From contig NZ_CP056030.1 in the NCBI RefSeq assembly GCF_013374995.1, forward strand, positions 5,798,501 to 5,862,500: a DNA stretch of 64,000 nucleotides, in the 5' to 3' direction. Positions within the stretch are counted from its first letter, which is position 1. The number at the start of each line of letters is the position of its first letter. The notes under the pieces were generated by a model. That model did not search any database. It was not told where the DNA came from and saw only the letters and a list, made by a program, of their open reading frames with translations. A program made the translations under genes and the position numbers. Positions 1-10,156 of this stretch are shown here, in pieces. The DNA is from Pseudomonas eucalypticola. GTDB lineage: Bacteria > Pseudomonadota > Gammaproteobacteria > Pseudomonadales > Pseudomonadaceae.

Positions 1-1
1 C

Positions 2-220
2 CAGGTGATCGGCTACATCGGCACCACTGGCCTGTCCACCGGGCCGCATGTGCACTATGAGTTCCAGGTCAATGGCGTGCATGTCGACCCGCTGGGGCAG
101 AAGCTACCAATGGCCGACCCTATCGCCCGCAATGAAAAAGCACGCTTCATGCAGATAGCCCAGCCGTTGATGGCGCAAATGGACCAGGAGAAATCCACCA
201 TGGTCGCGAGCAAGAAGTAA
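2..220 (+). CDS. M23-family peptidoglycan endopeptidase, C-terminal fragment
   Basis: Only the last 72 codons are inside the window; the frame is already open at base 2. The fragment holds the C-terminal part of a LytM/M23 metallopeptidase domain: a glycine-rich strand (GYIGTTGLSTG) followed by the zinc-site motif GPHVHYEF, whose HxH supplies catalytic and metal-binding histidines, then the usual NGVHVDPL strand. After the domain there is a short charged tail ending in a TAA at 218-220. M23 enzymes cut peptide cross-links in the periplasm during wall growth. The stop lies 3 nt before anmK, so the two are probably co-transcribed, which fits a wall-turnover pairing. The N-terminal part (signal peptide, LysM or coiled coil) cannot be seen. 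Confidence 0.88.
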   Translation, partial: QVIGYIGTTGLSTGPHVHYEFQVNGVHVDPLGQKLPMADPIARNEKARFMQIAQPLMAQMDQEKSTMVASKK

Positions 221-1315
<1,095 letters not shown>

Positions 1316-1328
1316 ACCCTGAATAGCA

Positions 1329-1354
1329 GAACGCCGCGCAATTGCGCGGCGTTC
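1329..1354. terminator. Bidirectional hairpin between anmK and erpA
   Basis: A perfect 11-bp inverted repeat (GAACGCCGCGC / GCGCGGCGTTC) with an AATT loop sits between the convergent stops of anmK and erpA. It has no long T-run on either side, so it is a likely but not textbook shared terminator. Confidence 0.6.
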
Positions 1355-1375
1355 CGTGGCCCAGCATCCCGAGGT

Positions 1376-1726
1376 TCAGATCGAAAACGACTGACCGCAA
1401 CCGCAGGTCGTGGATGCGTTAGGGTTGTTGATCACGAAACGTGACCCCTCCAGGCCTTCCTGGTAGTCCACCTCGGCGCCTGCCAGGTACTGGAAGCTCA
1501 TTGGGTCAACCACCAGGCTGACGCCCTCGCGCTCGACGATGGTGTCGTCGTCGGCCACGTCTTCATCGAAGGTAAAACCGTACTGGAAGCCCGAGCAACC
1601 GCCACCGGTCACGAAAACCCGCAGTTTCAGACGGTCATTGCCTTCCTCATCGACCAGGGTCTTCACCTTGTGCGCAGCACCATGGGTGAATTGCAAAGCC
1701 GTGGGTGTGAAGGATTCGACGCTCAT
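1376..1726 (-). CDS. erpA: Iron-sulfur cluster insertion protein ErpA
   Basis: A 116-residue A-type Fe-S carrier that delivers clusters to apoproteins, including isoprenoid-pathway enzymes. The three conserved cysteines are visible: C44 in [10 protein letters not shown] and C108/C110 in TTCGCGQSF close to the C-terminus. The ATG at 1724-1726 was chosen because a GGGAGAG Shine-Dalgarno lies just upstream on the reverse strand; the open frame continues upstream but with residues unrelated to the family. It is convergent with anmK and downstream of argC on the same strand, with a strong stem-loop in between, so it probably has its own promoter in the roughly 110-nt gap. Confidence 0.96.
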   Translation of the reverse strand: MSVESFTPTALQFTHGAAHKVKTLVDEEGNDRLKLRVFVTGGGCSGFQYGFTFDEDVADDDTIVEREGVSLVVDPMSFQYLAGAEVDYQEGLEGSRFVINNPNASTTCGCGQSFSI

Positions 1727-1806
1727 GCTGACTCTCTCCCGGCGTAAGCCGCCATAAAACGTAATGGCGCCATTATCCGCTTGTCCCAGAAAAATGGTCA
1801 ACAATT

Positions 1807-1830
1807 GTGCGCTGGCCGGTGCCAGCGCAC
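1807..1830 (-). terminator. Stem-loop after argC
   Basis: A perfect 10-bp stem (GTGCGCTGGC / GCCAGCGCAC) with a 4-nt loop begins 9 nt beyond the argC stop on the reverse strand. The sequence after it (AATTGTTGACC, then ATTTTT) is only moderately T-rich, so termination is likely but may be incomplete. Confidence 0.5.
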
Positions 1831-1838
1831 TGTTGCGG

Positions 1839-2873
1839 TTACGGCAACATGCCAGCGTGGGCCAGGCCCAGGCGCTCGTCGAGGCCGAACAGGATGTTGA
1901 GGTTCTGCACGGCCTGGCCGGAAGCACCTTTGACCAGGTTGTCGATGACCGACAGCACCACTACCAGGTCGCCACCCTGCGGGCGATGCACGGCGATGCG
2001 GCATACATTGGCACCCCGTACGCTGCGGGTTTCCGGGTGGCTGCCAGCGGGCATGACGTCGACGAACGGCTCATCGGCGTAGCGCTTCTCGAAGAGCGCC
2101 TGCAGGTCGACAGCTTTATCCACCACGGTGGCATAGAGCGTGGAATGGATACCGCGGATCATCGGTGTCAGGTGTGGCACGAAGGTCAAACCCACCTCGC
2201 CGCCAGCGGCGCGGCGCAGGCCCTGGGTAATCTCCGGCAGATGGCGGTGACCCTTGACCGAGTAGGCTTTCATGCTTTCGCCGGCCTCGCAGAACAGCGA
2301 ACCCACGCTGGCACCACGACCGGCGCCACTGACACCGGACTTGCAGTCGGCGATCAGGCGCGAATTGTCGGCCAGGCCGGCTTCCAGCAATGGCAGGAAA
2401 CCCAGTTGGGTGGCGGTAGGGTAGCAACCCGGCACGGCGATCAGGCGCGCGTTGCGGATCTGCTCACGGTTCACTTCAGGCAGCCCGTAGACCGCGTCCT
2501 TGAGCAGTTCCGGCGCGCCGTGCGGCTGGCCGTACCACTTGGCCCACTCATCGGCATCCTGCAGACGGAAGTCGGCCGACAGGTCGATGACCTTGGTGCC
2601 CGCCGCCAGCAGCTCGCCAGCCAGGGAGTGCGCCACACCGTGCGGGGTAGCGAAGAACACCACGTCACAGGCGCCCAGGGTTTTCACATCCGGCACGCTG
2701 AACGCCAGGCCATCGTAGTGGCCGCGCAGGTTGGGGTACATGTCGGCAACCGGCACGCCCGCTTCGGAACGCGAGGTGATGACCGCCACTTCTGCCTGTG
2801 GATGGGTTGCCAACAGACGCAGCAGCTCGACCCCGGTGTAACCCGTGCCGCCGACGATACCGACCTTGACCAT
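1839..2873 (-). CDS. argC: N-acetyl-gamma-glutamyl-phosphate reductase
   Basis: 344 residues, standard for ArgC. It catalyses the NADPH-dependent reduction of N-acetylglutamyl-phosphate to the semialdehyde in arginine synthesis. The N-terminal Rossmann motif [10 protein letters not shown] is at residues 5-14, and the catalytic cysteine C150 is in [12 protein letters not shown]. The start at 2871-2873 puts the Rossmann strand at residue 3; the frame remains open upstream but adds only non-homologous residues. It is divergent from hemJ across about 140 nt and followed by a stem-loop. Confidence 0.96.
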   Translation of the reverse strand: MVKVGIVGGTGYTGVELLRLLATHPQAEVAVITSRSEAGVPVADMYPNLRGHYDGLAFSVPDVKTLGACDVVFFATPHGVAHSLAGELLAAGTKVIDLSADFRLQDADEWAKWYGQPHGAPELLKDAVYGLPEVNREQIRNARLIAVPGCYPTATQLGFLPLLEAGLADNSRLIADCKSGVSGAGRGASVGSLFCEAGESMKAYSVKGHRHLPEITQGLRRAAGGEVGLTFVPHLTPMIRGIHSTLYATVVDKAVDLQALFEKRYADEPFVDVMPAGSHPETRSVRGANVCRIAVHRPQGGDLVVVLSVIDNLVKGASGQAVQNLNILFGLDERLGLAHAGMLP

Positions 2874-3011
2874 ATACCTGCCCCTTTCAACGAACCGACT
2901 AGGAAACCGCTGATAATACGGGCCCAGCGCATGCGCTAACAACCGTTGAGGTGACGTGCGGCGGCCAAGGGCACTACTATCAGGCTACCGTGAACCTGGA
3001 AACCCATAAAA

Positions 3012-3437
3012 ATGCTCTATCTCTGGATCAAAGCCTTTCACATCATCAGCATCGTCTGCTGGTTCGCCGGGCTGTTCTACCTGCCGCGCCTGTTCGTCTA
3101 CCACGCCAGCAGCGAAGACGAAGTCGGCAAACAGCGTTTCATGGTCATGGAGCGCAAGCTCTACCGTGGGATCATGGGCCCTTCGATGGTCGCCACCCTG
3201 GTGTTCGGCGCCTGGCTCGTTTACCTCATCCCCGGCTATCTGACCCAAGGCTGGTTGCACGCGAAACTCGCCTTGGTCGTCCTGCTGATTGGCTACCATC
3301 ATATGTGCGGCGCCCAGGTCAAACGTTTTGCCCGTGGCGAGAACACCCGCTCTCATGTCTTTTATCGCTGGTTCAATGAAGTGCCGGTGCTGTTTTTGCT
3401 GGCTATCGTAATTCTGGTCGTGGTGAAGCCGTTCTAA
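3012..3437 (+). CDS. hemJ: Protoporphyrinogen IX oxidase, HemJ type
   Basis: A 141-residue integral membrane protein of the HemJ (UPF0093) family, which oxidises protoporphyrinogen IX to protoporphyrin IX in heme synthesis in bacteria lacking HemG or HemY. About four hydrophobic segments are visible. Conserved features include the N-terminal KAFHIISIVCWFAGLFYLPR, the MERKLYRGIM segment and LHAKLALVVLL. The family's important histidine (H10) and lysine (in LHAKL) are present. It stands alone, divergent from argC, with the nitronate monooxygenase starting 31 nt downstream. Confidence 0.92.
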   Translation: MLYLWIKAFHIISIVCWFAGLFYLPRLFVYHASSEDEVGKQRFMVMERKLYRGIMGPSMVATLVFGAWLVYLIPGYLTQGWLHAKLALVVLLIGYHHMCGAQVKRFARGENTRSHVFYRWFNEVPVLFLLAIVILVVVKPF

Positions 3438-3468
3438 GGTCAGACAACCACCGAGGCGAAATACGCTT

Positions 3469-4428
3469 ATGTCGCTGCCCACTCTGCTGGACCAACGCTT
3501 GCGCCTGCCCATAGTGGCGGCGCCGATGTTTCTCATTTCTAACCCGCAGCTGGTATTGGCTTGTTGCCGCAATGGCGTGGTGGGCAGTTTTCCGGCGCTG
3601 AACCAGCGCGATAGCGCCGGGTTCAAGGCCTGGCTCGAAGAGATCGAAGCCGGCCTGGCACTGCTCGACAGACCCGCGCCCTACGCCGTCAACCTGATCG
3701 TGCACAACAGCAACCCGCGCCTGGAGGCCGATCTGGCGATCTGCATCGACCACAAGGTGCCCATCGTCATTACCAGCCTGGGCGCGGTAAAGGAAGTCGT
3801 GGACGCCGTGCACAGCTACGGCGGCCTGGTGTTTCATGACGTGACCACCCGCCGCCACGCCGAAAAGGCCGCACAGGCGGGCGTGGACGGTTTGATCGCC
3901 GTGGCGGCCGGCGCCGGTGGCCATGCCGGCACCTGGAGCCCTTTCGCCCTGATCGCCGAAATACGCCAGTTCTTCGACAAAACCCTGCTGTTGGCCGGCA
4001 GCATCACCCACGGCCGGGAGGTGCTCGCTGCACAACTGCTGGGCGCGGACCTGGCCTACCTGGGCACGCGCTTCATCGCCTGCCAGGAAAGCCATGCCCC
4101 CGACGCCTACAAGCAAATGCTGCTGGCTTCCAAGGCCGCTGATATCATCCTTACACCCGCCGTATCGGGGGTGCCGGCCAGTTTCATGCGTAAAAGCCTG
4201 GAGGATGCCGGCTTCGACCTGGCAACCCTGGCGGCAGCCGGTAGTCAGGCCAAGCTCAAACCGATCGATGACGAAGCCAAGGCATGGAAGTCCATCTGGT
4301 CGGCCGGCCAGGGCGTGGGTGAAATCGATGACCTGCCAAGCGCTGATGAACTTATCGCGCGCCTGGACACCGAATACCGCAAGGCACTGGTACTGGCAAA
4401 CCGCCTCCCCGATTACTGGCCACGCTGA
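3469..4428 (+). CDS. Nitronate monooxygenase family flavoprotein
   Basis: A 319-residue FMN-dependent TIM-barrel protein of the 2-nitropropane dioxygenase/nitronate monooxygenase family. Recognisable features are the N-terminal LPIVAAPMFLIS strand, VVGSFPALN, the central AVAAGAGGHAG loop with the catalytic-type histidine (GGHAG), LLAGSITHG, and YLGTRFIACQES, which binds the FMN phosphate. Members oxidise alkyl nitronates such as propionate 3-nitronate, but many pseudomonad paralogues have no assigned substrate, so the physiological role is open. It lies between hemJ and a DUF805 gene; gaps of about 30 nt suggest a loose operon. Confidence 0.88.
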   Translation: MSLPTLLDQRLRLPIVAAPMFLISNPQLVLACCRNGVVGSFPALNQRDSAGFKAWLEEIEAGLALLDRPAPYAVNLIVHNSNPRLEADLAICIDHKVPIVITSLGAVKEVVDAVHSYGGLVFHDVTTRRHAEKAAQAGVDGLIAVAAGAGGHAGTWSPFALIAEIRQFFDKTLLLAGSITHGREVLAAQLLGADLAYLGTRFIACQESHAPDAYKQMLLASKAADIILTPAVSGVPASFMRKSLEDAGFDLATLAAAGSQAKLKPIDDEAKAWKSIWSAGQGVGEIDDLPSADELIARLDTEYRKALVLANRLPDYWPR

Positions 4429-4455
4429 TACCCCACCCCAGACAAGGACGCCCGC

Positions 4456-5244
4456 ATGACCACACTGTTCAAAATCGTCTTCGAAGGCAGCCCGCTGCCT
4501 GGCGTCGACCTGCAAACCGCCAAGGCCAACCTGGCCCAGCTGTTTCGCAGCGACCTGGAGGCGGTGGAAAAACTGTTCACTGGCCACAAGGTGGCACTCA
4601 AGCGCAACCTGTCCCATGACACGGCGCAGAAATACCTCGATGCGCTGCACAAGGCCGGTGTCCAGGCGCGCCTGGAAGAGGAGACGCCGCTGGAGCTGAG
4701 CCTGGAGGAAGTCGAGCCTCTGCCCGAGCCCGCTTACTCACCCTATGCCCCGCCGCAATCGGATATCGCGCCGACCATCGCGGTGTATGGCCCACTCAAG
4801 GTCATGACCATTCAGGGGCGTATTGGCCGGGTGCGGTACCTGGGCTGGTCCATGGCCCTGTTGCTGTGTGCCTGCCTCGCGGCGCTGGTGTGCGTCACCC
4901 TGTTGACCCTCTCCAAGCCGCTGGGCATCGGCGCGGGCGCGATAGCCGTGGCCGCGTTCATGACCATCAACGTGCAGATCGGTGTGCAACGCCTGCATGA
5001 CGCCGGCTGGACCGGGTGGATGTGGCTGCTCAACCTGGTGCCGTTCGTGGGCAGCATCTTTCCCCTGGTGGTGATGGCGGTGCCTGGCAACCCCGGCACC
5101 AACCAATATGGCCCGCCCGCGCCGCCCAACAGCACGGCCGTCAAGGTGCTGGCCTGGCTGTGGGTGGTATTCCTGGTGCTGATGTTCTTCGCCGGTATCA
5201 CCGGCGGCCTGTCCTCGGTAGCCCAGCACTCGGCGGCACTGTAA
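4456..5244 (+). CDS. DUF805 inner-membrane protein with an N-terminal soluble domain
   Basis: 262 residues. Residues 1 to about 80 form a soluble alpha/beta module (FKIVFEGSPLPG, then LFTGHKVALKRNL and a KYLDALHKAGVQARLE helix-strand). A proline-rich linker follows at about 85-110. A DUF805 membrane domain then runs from about 115: the characteristic GRIGRVRYLGW entry, four hydrophobic segments, and the QRLHDAGWTGWMWLLNLVPFVG core. DUF805 function is unknown. The N-terminal segment has a pattern reminiscent of the ribosomal L7/L12 C-terminal or ClpS-like fold, but that is inference. The gene follows the nitronate monooxygenase by 27 nt. Confidence 0.85.
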   Translation: MTTLFKIVFEGSPLPGVDLQTAKANLAQLFRSDLEAVEKLFTGHKVALKRNLSHDTAQKYLDALHKAGVQARLEEETPLELSLEEVEPLPEPAYSPYAPPQSDIAPTIAVYGPLKVMTIQGRIGRVRYLGWSMALLLCACLAALVCVTLLTLSKPLGIGAGAIAVAAFMTINVQIGVQRLHDAGWTGWMWLLNLVPFVGSIFPLVVMAVPGNPGTNQYGPPAPPNSTAVKVLAWLWVVFLVLMFFAGITGGLSSVAQHSAAL

Positions 5245-5292
5245 GCGAACCAGCACAACCGCGCGCCGCACGGTAGACTAGCGCCCATGAAA

Positions 5293-5339
5293 AACGCCCC
5301 TGCGCTGCGCCTCATCGAAGAGGCGGGGTCAGGGGCGTT
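5293..5339. repeat. Branched inverted repeat between the DUF805 gene and the SDR
   Basis: An outer perfect 10-bp stem (AACGCCCCTG / CAGGGGCGTT) encloses an inner 6-bp stem (CGCCTC / GAGGCG). The left arm is preceded by AAAA and the right arm ends 16 nt before the SDR start codon. On the forward strand it lacks a T-run; on the reverse strand it would be a classical terminator, but no reverse gene reads into it. It may attenuate read-through into the SDR. Confidence 0.45.
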
Positions 5340-5354
5340 CGTATGGAGAACCGC

Positions 5355-6128
5355 ATGACCCGTTACGCCATGATCACTGGCGCTTCCAGAGGCCTGGGCC
5401 TGGCATTGGCCGAGGCCCTGGCGCGGCGTGGCCGCAACCTGATATTGGTGGCGCGCCAGCGCGACGCCCTGGAAGCGGTGGCCAGTGAGCTGACCCAACG
5501 CTTCGGCGTCGAGGTGCTGTTCCGCGCCTGCGACCTGAGCGAGCCACTGCGTATTTCCGGGTTCCTGCTGGAACTGGAAGAAAGCGACCGGCATATCGAC
5601 TTGCTGATCAATTGCGCAGGGCTACGCTCCTATGGGCACTTTCTGGCCCAGGACTGGATGCAGGAACAGGACCTGATCGAGGTCAATATCCTTGCCCTGG
5701 CGCGCCTGTGCCATGTGATCGGCAATGCCATGGCGGTGCACGGCGGCGGGCAGATCCTCAATGTCGCGTCGTTGGCGGCGTTCCAGCCAGGCCCGTGGAT
5801 GAGCAACTACGCCGCCAGCAAGGCCTACGTGTTGAGCTTTTCCGAAGGCTTGCGCGAAGAACTGCGCCAGTCGGGGGTGAAAGTCTCGGTACTGTGTCCA
5901 GGCCCTGTGCGCTCGGCGCAGCGGCTGATCGAGCGGCTGGCCAGCAGCCAGCGCGTGCTCAGCCCCGAAGAAGTGGCGTTGTACACTGTGCGTGCGCTGG
6001 CCCGTAACCGCGCAGTCATCGTCCCCGGCCGGCGCAACCGGCTGCTCACCTATGGTGCTCGCCTCGGCTCGCGCTGGCTGGTGCGCAAGGTGGCCGGCGC
6101 CATCAACCTGGCCTACCGCCCACGCTGA
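5355..6128 (+). CDS. Short-chain dehydrogenase/reductase
   Basis: 257 residues of the classical SDR fold. The cofactor motif TGASRGLGLALAE is at about residues 7-19, INCAG follows strand 4, and the active site is N-Ser-Tyr-Lys like: NVASLAAF for the serine and YAASKAYVL for Tyr and Lys. The basic residue after the glycine motif and LVARQ favour NADPH. The ATG at 5355 was preferred over one at 5343 because GGAG lies 6-7 nt before it. Substrate unknown; the C-terminal basic, hydrophobic region resembles SDRs that associate with lipids or membranes. Confidence 0.85.
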   Translation: MTRYAMITGASRGLGLALAEALARRGRNLILVARQRDALEAVASELTQRFGVEVLFRACDLSEPLRISGFLLELEESDRHIDLLINCAGLRSYGHFLAQDWMQEQDLIEVNILALARLCHVIGNAMAVHGGGQILNVASLAAFQPGPWMSNYAASKAYVLSFSEGLREELRQSGVKVSVLCPGPVRSAQRLIERLASSQRVLSPEEVALYTVRALARNRAVIVPGRRNRLLTYGARLGSRWLVRKVAGAINLAYRPR

Positions 6129-6199
6129 GCATTCAGCGCTGGGCGCCGGCCACGGGCGTGGTTACACTCGTGCCCGACGTCAAACATGGAGAAACCGTT

Positions 6200-6538
6200 G
6201 TGGATACTCTGTTCACCAAGATCATCAACAGAGAAATACCCGCCAAGATCATCTACGAAGACGACCAGGTTCTGGCCTTCCACGATATCGCCCCACAGGC
6301 ACCGGTACACTTTCTGGTGATTCCGAAAAAGCCGATCCGCACCCTCAACGACCTCACCGAGGAAGACAAGGGCCTGGCCGGTCACATTCTGTTCACCGCC
6401 CAGCGCCTGGCCAAGGAGCTGGGGTGTGAAGAAGGCTTCCGCGTGGTAATGAACTGCAACGAGCTGGGTGGCCAGACGGTCTACCACATTCACATGCACG
6501 TGCTTGGGCAACGCCAGATGCACTGGCCGCCGGGCTGA
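6200..6538 (+). CDS. HIT-family nucleotide-binding protein, HinT-like
   Basis: 112 residues from a GTG at 6200, which has GGAG 8 nt upstream; an in-frame ATG further upstream would add non-homologous residues. The protein is a compact histidine-triad hydrolase: FHDIAPQAPVHFLVIPK, then GGQTVYHIHMHVLG with the HxHxH catalytic triad, and the HinT-type C-terminus MHWPPG. HinT proteins hydrolyse AMP-lysine and other purine phosphoramidates. It lies between the SDR and coq7 on the same strand. Confidence 0.92.
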   Translation: MDTLFTKIINREIPAKIIYEDDQVLAFHDIAPQAPVHFLVIPKKPIRTLNDLTEEDKGLAGHILFTAQRLAKELGCEEGFRVVMNCNELGGQTVYHIHMHVLGQRQMHWPPG

Positions 6539-6610
6539 TTCAACGCTAGAACCCGCGGTTTCACATTGTTGAGTTAAACTGCAGGCCGTGATTCTATCCG
6601 GAGGTGCCCA

Positions 6611-7258
6611 ATGGCTACCGAACGTCACTACTCTCCCCTCGACCGACTGCTGCTGCAGGCCGACACGGCCATGCGCACGCTGCTGCCTTTCAGCGGCCAG
6701 CCGTCGCGGCCGTCGCCGGCCATCGTCCAGCCGGACCCTACCCTCAGCGAAGACGAGGCCCGCCACGTCGCTGGCCTGATGCGCATCAACCACACCGGTG
6801 AAGTGTGTGCTCAGGCGCTGTACCAGGGCCAGGCCCTGACCGCCAAACTACCCCAGGTGCGCAAGGCCATGGAGCACGCCGCCGAGGAAGAAGTGGACCA
6901 CCTGGCCTGGTGCGAACAGCGCATCCGCCAACTGGGCAGCCACCCCAGCGTGCTCAACCCGCTGTTCTATGGCATGTCCTTTGGCATCGGCGCCGTCGCT
7001 GGCCTGGTCAGCGACCGGGTCAGCCTGGGCTTTGTGGCGGCCACCGAAGACCAGGTGTGCAAGCACCTCAACGAACACCTGGAACAGTTGCCGGCCGAGG
7101 ACGCCAAGTCCCGCGCCATTCTGGAACAGATGCGCATCGATGAGGAGCAACACGCCGAGTCCGCTCTGGACGCTGGCGGTTTCCGCTTCCCGGCACCGGT
7201 GAAATTCGGCATGAGCCTGCTGGCCAAGGTCATGACCAAGAGCACTTACCGGGTCTGA
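6611..7258 (+). CDS. coq7: Ubiquinone hydroxylase, 3-demethoxyubiquinol 3-hydroxylase
   Basis: 215 residues. Coq7 is the di-iron hydroxylase used by pseudomonads in place of UbiF for the penultimate step of ubiquinone synthesis. The six metal ligands of the four-helix bundle can be placed: E64 (NHTGE), E94 and H97 (EEEVDH), E146 (ATEDQV), E178 and H181 (DEEQH). The gene starts 9 nt after a CCGGAGG-type ribosome site and is followed by a strong terminator. Confidence 0.96.
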   Translation: MATERHYSPLDRLLLQADTAMRTLLPFSGQPSRPSPAIVQPDPTLSEDEARHVAGLMRINHTGEVCAQALYQGQALTAKLPQVRKAMEHAAEEEVDHLAWCEQRIRQLGSHPSVLNPLFYGMSFGIGAVAGLVSDRVSLGFVAATEDQVCKHLNEHLEQLPAEDAKSRAILEQMRIDEEQHAESALDAGGFRFPAPVKFGMSLLAKVMTKSTYRV

Positions 7259-7275
7259 CCCGGTCGCCAGTCACG

Positions 7276-7302
7276 AAAAAGGGACCCGAAGGTCCCTTTT
7301 TT
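7276..7302 (+). terminator. Rho-independent terminator of coq7
   Basis: An 8-bp stem (AAGGGACC / GGTCCCTT) with a CGAA-type loop is followed by a run of T. The A-run before it could also make it work for the convergent OsmC-like gene. Confidence 0.9.
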
Positions 7303-7317
7303 CATGCCCGCGGTGAA

Positions 7318-7740
7318 TCAACCCAGTTCGACGATCTCGTAGTCATGGGTGATTTCCACGCCGGCACGGCCCAGCATGATGGAGGCCGAGCAATATTTTT
7401 CCGCCGACAGTTCCACGGCCCGCTTGACCTGGGCTTCTTTCAGGCCGCGGCCCTTGACCACGAAGTGCAGGTGGATCTTGGTAAAAACCTTGGGGTCCTC
7501 GCTGGCGCGCTCGGCGTCGAGAAAGGCTTCGCAGCTCTCCACCGGTTGGCGCGACTTCTTGAGGATGCTGACCACGTCGAAATTGCTGCAGCCGCCCAGG
7601 CCCAACAGCAGCATCTCCATGGGGCGCACGCCCAGGTTGCGGCCGCCGCTCTCGGGCGGGCCGTCCATCACCACCACATGACCGCTGCCCGATTCACCGA
7701 GAAACATGGCTTCGCCTGCCCACTGGATACGCGCCTTCAT
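7318..7740 (-). CDS. OsmC-family peroxiredoxin-like protein
   Basis: 140 residues. OsmC/Ohr proteins reduce organic hydroperoxides with a pair of cysteines. Here C51 (GLGGCSNFD) and C117 ([10 protein letters not shown]) match the two catalytic positions. The shorter sequence and the YhfA-like layout place it with the general OsmC group rather than Ohr. ATG at 7740 is preferred over the adjacent GTG at 7743 because GGAG is 8 nt from the ATG. It is divergent from vfr and convergent with coq7. Confidence 0.87.
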   Translation of the reverse strand: MKARIQWAGEAMFLGESGSGHVVVMDGPPESGGRNLGVRPMEMLLLGLGGCSNFDVVSILKKSRQPVESCEAFLDAERASEDPKVFTKIHLHFVVKGRGLKEAQVKRAVELSAEKYCSASIMLGRAGVEITHDYEIVELG

Positions 7741-7899
7741 CACCAGGACTCCACTGTAAAAAAGGCCGCCAGCTTAGCACAGCCACTTGCATAAGCCCTG
7801 TAGCCGAGGCGATGGCTGCCGATAAGCTGTTCAGTAAATTCCCTGATACACAAAACGGGGGTCTGATAAGCTGGCGCCAAATCACTGACGCCAAAGCTC

Positions 7900-7919
7900 A
7901 GTGTCCTAAAAATTACACT
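7900..7919. promoter_or_regulatory. Short inverted repeat upstream of vfr
   Basis: AGTGT and ACACT form 5-bp arms separated by 10 nt, about 35 nt before the vfr start. It lies in the OsmC/vfr divergent promoter region. The spacing does not match the CRP/Vfr half-site arrangement (TGTGA-N6-TCACA), so autoregulation is not shown; it is recorded only as a possible operator. Confidence 0.2.
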
Positions 7920-7952
7920 TCGCCGTTGATTGTCTTGCCCCGGGATCCAGCC

Positions 7953-8591
7953 ATGGTTGCTCTCACCCAACCGATACAGAACATCGATAAACTCCTGGCG
8001 CACTGCCAGCGCCGCCGCTATGGCGCCAAGAGCAATATCATCTGCGCCGGCGACCGCTCCGACACCCTCTCGTACATCATCAAGGGGTCGGTGACTATCC
8101 TCATCGAGGATGAAGATGGCCGCGAGATGATCATCGCCTACCTGAATGCCGGGGATTTCTTTGGCGAACTGGGCCTGTTCGATTCGCCCGGCCACGACCA
8201 CGAGCGCAGCGCTTGGGTCCGGGCCAAGACTGAATGCGAAGTGGCCGAGATCAGCTACGCGAAATTCCGCGAAGTGGCGCTGCAACACCCGGAAATCATG
8301 CTCGGCCTGGGGACCCAGATGGCCCAGCGCCTGCGCGATACCACCCGTAAGGTCGGTGACCTGGCCTTCTTCGACGTGACCGGGCGCGTAGCCCGTTGCT
8401 TGCTGGAGCTGTGCAAGCAGCCCGATGCCATGACCCACCCCGATGGCATGCAGATCAAGATCACCCGCCAGGAAATCGGCCGGATCGTTGGTTGCTCGCG
8501 GGAAATGGTCGGGCGGGTGCTCAAGGACCTGGAAGAACGCAACCTGGTCAACGTGAAGGGCAAGACCATGGTGGTCTTCGGTACCCGTTAG
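7953..8591 (+). CDS. vfr: cAMP-binding transcriptional regulator, CRP/Vfr
   Basis: 212 residues, close to CRP length. Residues to about 120 form the cyclic-nucleotide-binding barrel, including FFGELGLFD and the [10 protein letters not shown] phosphate-binding segment. A C-terminal winged helix follows, with the recognition helix in [15 protein letters not shown]. In pseudomonads this protein controls virulence or metabolic genes in response to cAMP. The ATG at 7953 gives the family N-terminus; the frame stays open for 47 codons upstream without homology. Its stop codon overlaps that of the convergent lipoate-ligase-like gene. Confidence 0.95.
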   Translation: MVALTQPIQNIDKLLAHCQRRRYGAKSNIICAGDRSDTLSYIIKGSVTILIEDEDGREMIIAYLNAGDFFGELGLFDSPGHDHERSAWVRAKTECEVAEISYAKFREVALQHPEIMLGLGTQMAQRLRDTTRKVGDLAFFDVTGRVARCLLELCKQPDAMTHPDGMQIKITRQEIGRIVGCSREMVGRVLKDLEERNLVNVKGKTMVVFGTR

Positions 8592-9292
8592 TCCTTGCTG
8601 CGAACCTCGGCCAACAACCGCTGATAGGCCTGGGTCAGCCGTTCCACCACCTGGGGCGCGGTGAAACGCTCGTTCAGGGCGATATGGCTGGCAGCCTGGC
8701 AGCGCTGGGGCAGGTTGCAGGCCTGGTTGAAGCGGTTGACCGCTGCCACCATCGGCTCCCGCTCGTTGTCCATCAGCATCGCCCCATGCACCAGCACCAC
8801 CGGCCGGCTGCCACTCAAGCCCTGGCGCCAGCGCTGGGCGGTGCCCACCCATTTGCGGCCGTCGATATTGACGTTATAGCGGCCGTCGCAGAAAGCCCCT
8901 GGCACTTCTCCCAGTGAAGGGTCGCCGCCGAGCTCCGTCACCACGTCGCAAAGGGGTTGGCACAAGCGCTGGTACGCGGTTTCGATACGGTTCTGGTCGC
9001 CTTCGCTGCGCGGTGCCACGTAAACCAGTGCCACGTTGAGGGTCGCTGCCGATTGCGGCACCGGCTCGCCACCGGTTTCGCGCAGCAGTACCGGCCAGCC
9101 GGCTTGCGCCGACACCCCGCAGGCCGCTTCGAAGCCGGGTTGGCGGTTGAGGCGCCGGGGCATGACCAGCGTCTGGTCGGTGGACTGCCAGAACAGCAGC
9201 CCGTCGGGTTGCTCCCCACGGCAGACGGCGGCGAGCAAATCCTGCTCAGCTTGCAGGCCAGCCTGGGTGTCGAGGCGCAGGGGGAAAGCCAT
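8588..9292 (-). CDS. Lipoate-protein ligase A-like protein
   Basis: 234 residues of the biotin/lipoate A/B ligase superfamily. Visible features are [12 protein letters not shown] near residue 45, the [10 protein letters not shown] loop equivalent to the R-R-x-G-G lipoyl-AMP loop, and [14 protein letters not shown] carrying the conserved lysine. It lacks the LplA C-terminal domain, so it could be an octanoyl or lipoyl transferase-like protein; substrate not determined. It is convergent with vfr and overlaps its stop by 4 nt, and it lies beyond trpC on the same strand. Confidence 0.8.
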   Translation of the reverse strand: MAFPLRLDTQAGLQAEQDLLAAVCRGEQPDGLLFWQSTDQTLVMPRRLNRQPGFEAACGVSAQAGWPVLLRETGGEPVPQSAATLNVALVYVAPRSEGDQNRIETAYQRLCQPLCDVVTELGGDPSLGEVPGAFCDGRYNVNIDGRKWVGTAQRWRQGLSGSRPVVLVHGAMLMDNEREPMVAAVNRFNQACNLPQRCQAASHIALNERFTAPQVVERLTQAYQRLLAEVRSKD

Positions 9293-9340
9293 TTCAAAAC
9301 TCCTGTAGCAGCGCCCACAGAGAGGTCAGTGACAGAATTG

Positions 9341-10156
9341 TCAGGCCTGTACGCGTTCCGGGAAGAACAGGCGTTGCAATTCATCGCCCGGATGCTCGGC
9401 GCGCATGAAGGCTTCGCCCACCAGGAACGAATACACTTCGCTGATCTCCATCAGCTCGACGTCGGCCCGGTTGAGAATGCCGCTTTCCGTCACTACCAGG
9501 CGATCACGCGGGATCAGCGGCAACAGGTCGAGGGTGTTTTCCAGGCTGACTTCGAACGTGTGCAGGTTGCGGTTGTTCACCCCCAGCAAGGGCGACTTCA
9601 GGTGCTTGAGCGCGCGCTCCAGCTCCTCGCCATTGTGAACCTCCACCAGCACATCGAGGCCGACGCCGAAGGCGGCCGCTTCCAGCTCGGCCATTTTCAC
9701 GTCGTCCAGCGCGGCAACGATCAGCAGCACACAGTCGGCGCCCAGGGCGCGCGACTCGACGATCTGGTAAGGGTCGACCATGAAGTCCTTGCGGATCACC
9801 GGCAGGCTGCAGGCCGCGCGGGCCTGTTGCAAATAGGCGTCGGCGCCCTGGAAGTAGTCGATATCGGTGAGCACCGACAGGCAAGTCGCCCCGCCCTTCT
9901 CATAGCTCTGGGCAATATCGGCAGGCACGAAGTGCTCACGGATCACGCCCTTGCTGGGCGATGCTTTCTTGATTTCAGCAATGACCGCCGGGTGCTTGGT
10001 CGCCGCCTGGTCGATCAGTGCCTTGGCAAAGCCACGCGGTGCGTCGGCGATGGCTGCCAGGCGCTCCTGCTCGGCAAAGCTGACCCGCTGCAAGCGTTCA
10101 GCGACTTCCTGGGCCTTGCGCGCGAGAATGTTTTCCAGAACCGTGGGCACACTCAT
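9341..10156 (-). CDS. trpC: Indole-3-glycerol phosphate synthase
   Basis: 271 residues, monofunctional TrpC (not fused to TrpF). It converts carboxyphenylamino-deoxyribulose-5-P to indole-3-glycerol-P. Barrel motifs are present: [11 protein letters not shown] (catalytic Lys), [23 protein letters not shown] with the catalytic lysine, [16 protein letters not shown] and TESGI. The ATG overlaps the trpD stop by 4 nt, so translation is coupled. It is the last gene of the contiguous trpEGDC run. Confidence 0.97.
   Translation of the reverse strand: MSVPTVLENILARKAQEVAERLQRVSFAEQERLAAIADAPRGFAKALIDQAATKHPAVIAEIKKASPSKGVIREHFVPADIAQSYEKGGATCLSVLTDIDYFQGADAYLQQARAACSLPVIRKDFMVDPYQIVESRALGADCVLLIVAALDDVKMAELEAAAFGVGLDVLVEVHNGEELERALKHLKSPLLGVNNRNLHTFEVSLENTLDLLPLIPRDRLVVTESGILNRADVELMEISEVYSFLVGEAFMRAEHPGDELQRLFFPERVQA

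Noticed and set aside
7900..7919. Vfr/CRP autoregulatory site upstream of vfr
   Set aside because: The palindrome AGTGT-N10-ACACT does not have the TGTGA-N6-TCACA half-site arrangement; kept only as a low-confidence inverted repeat.
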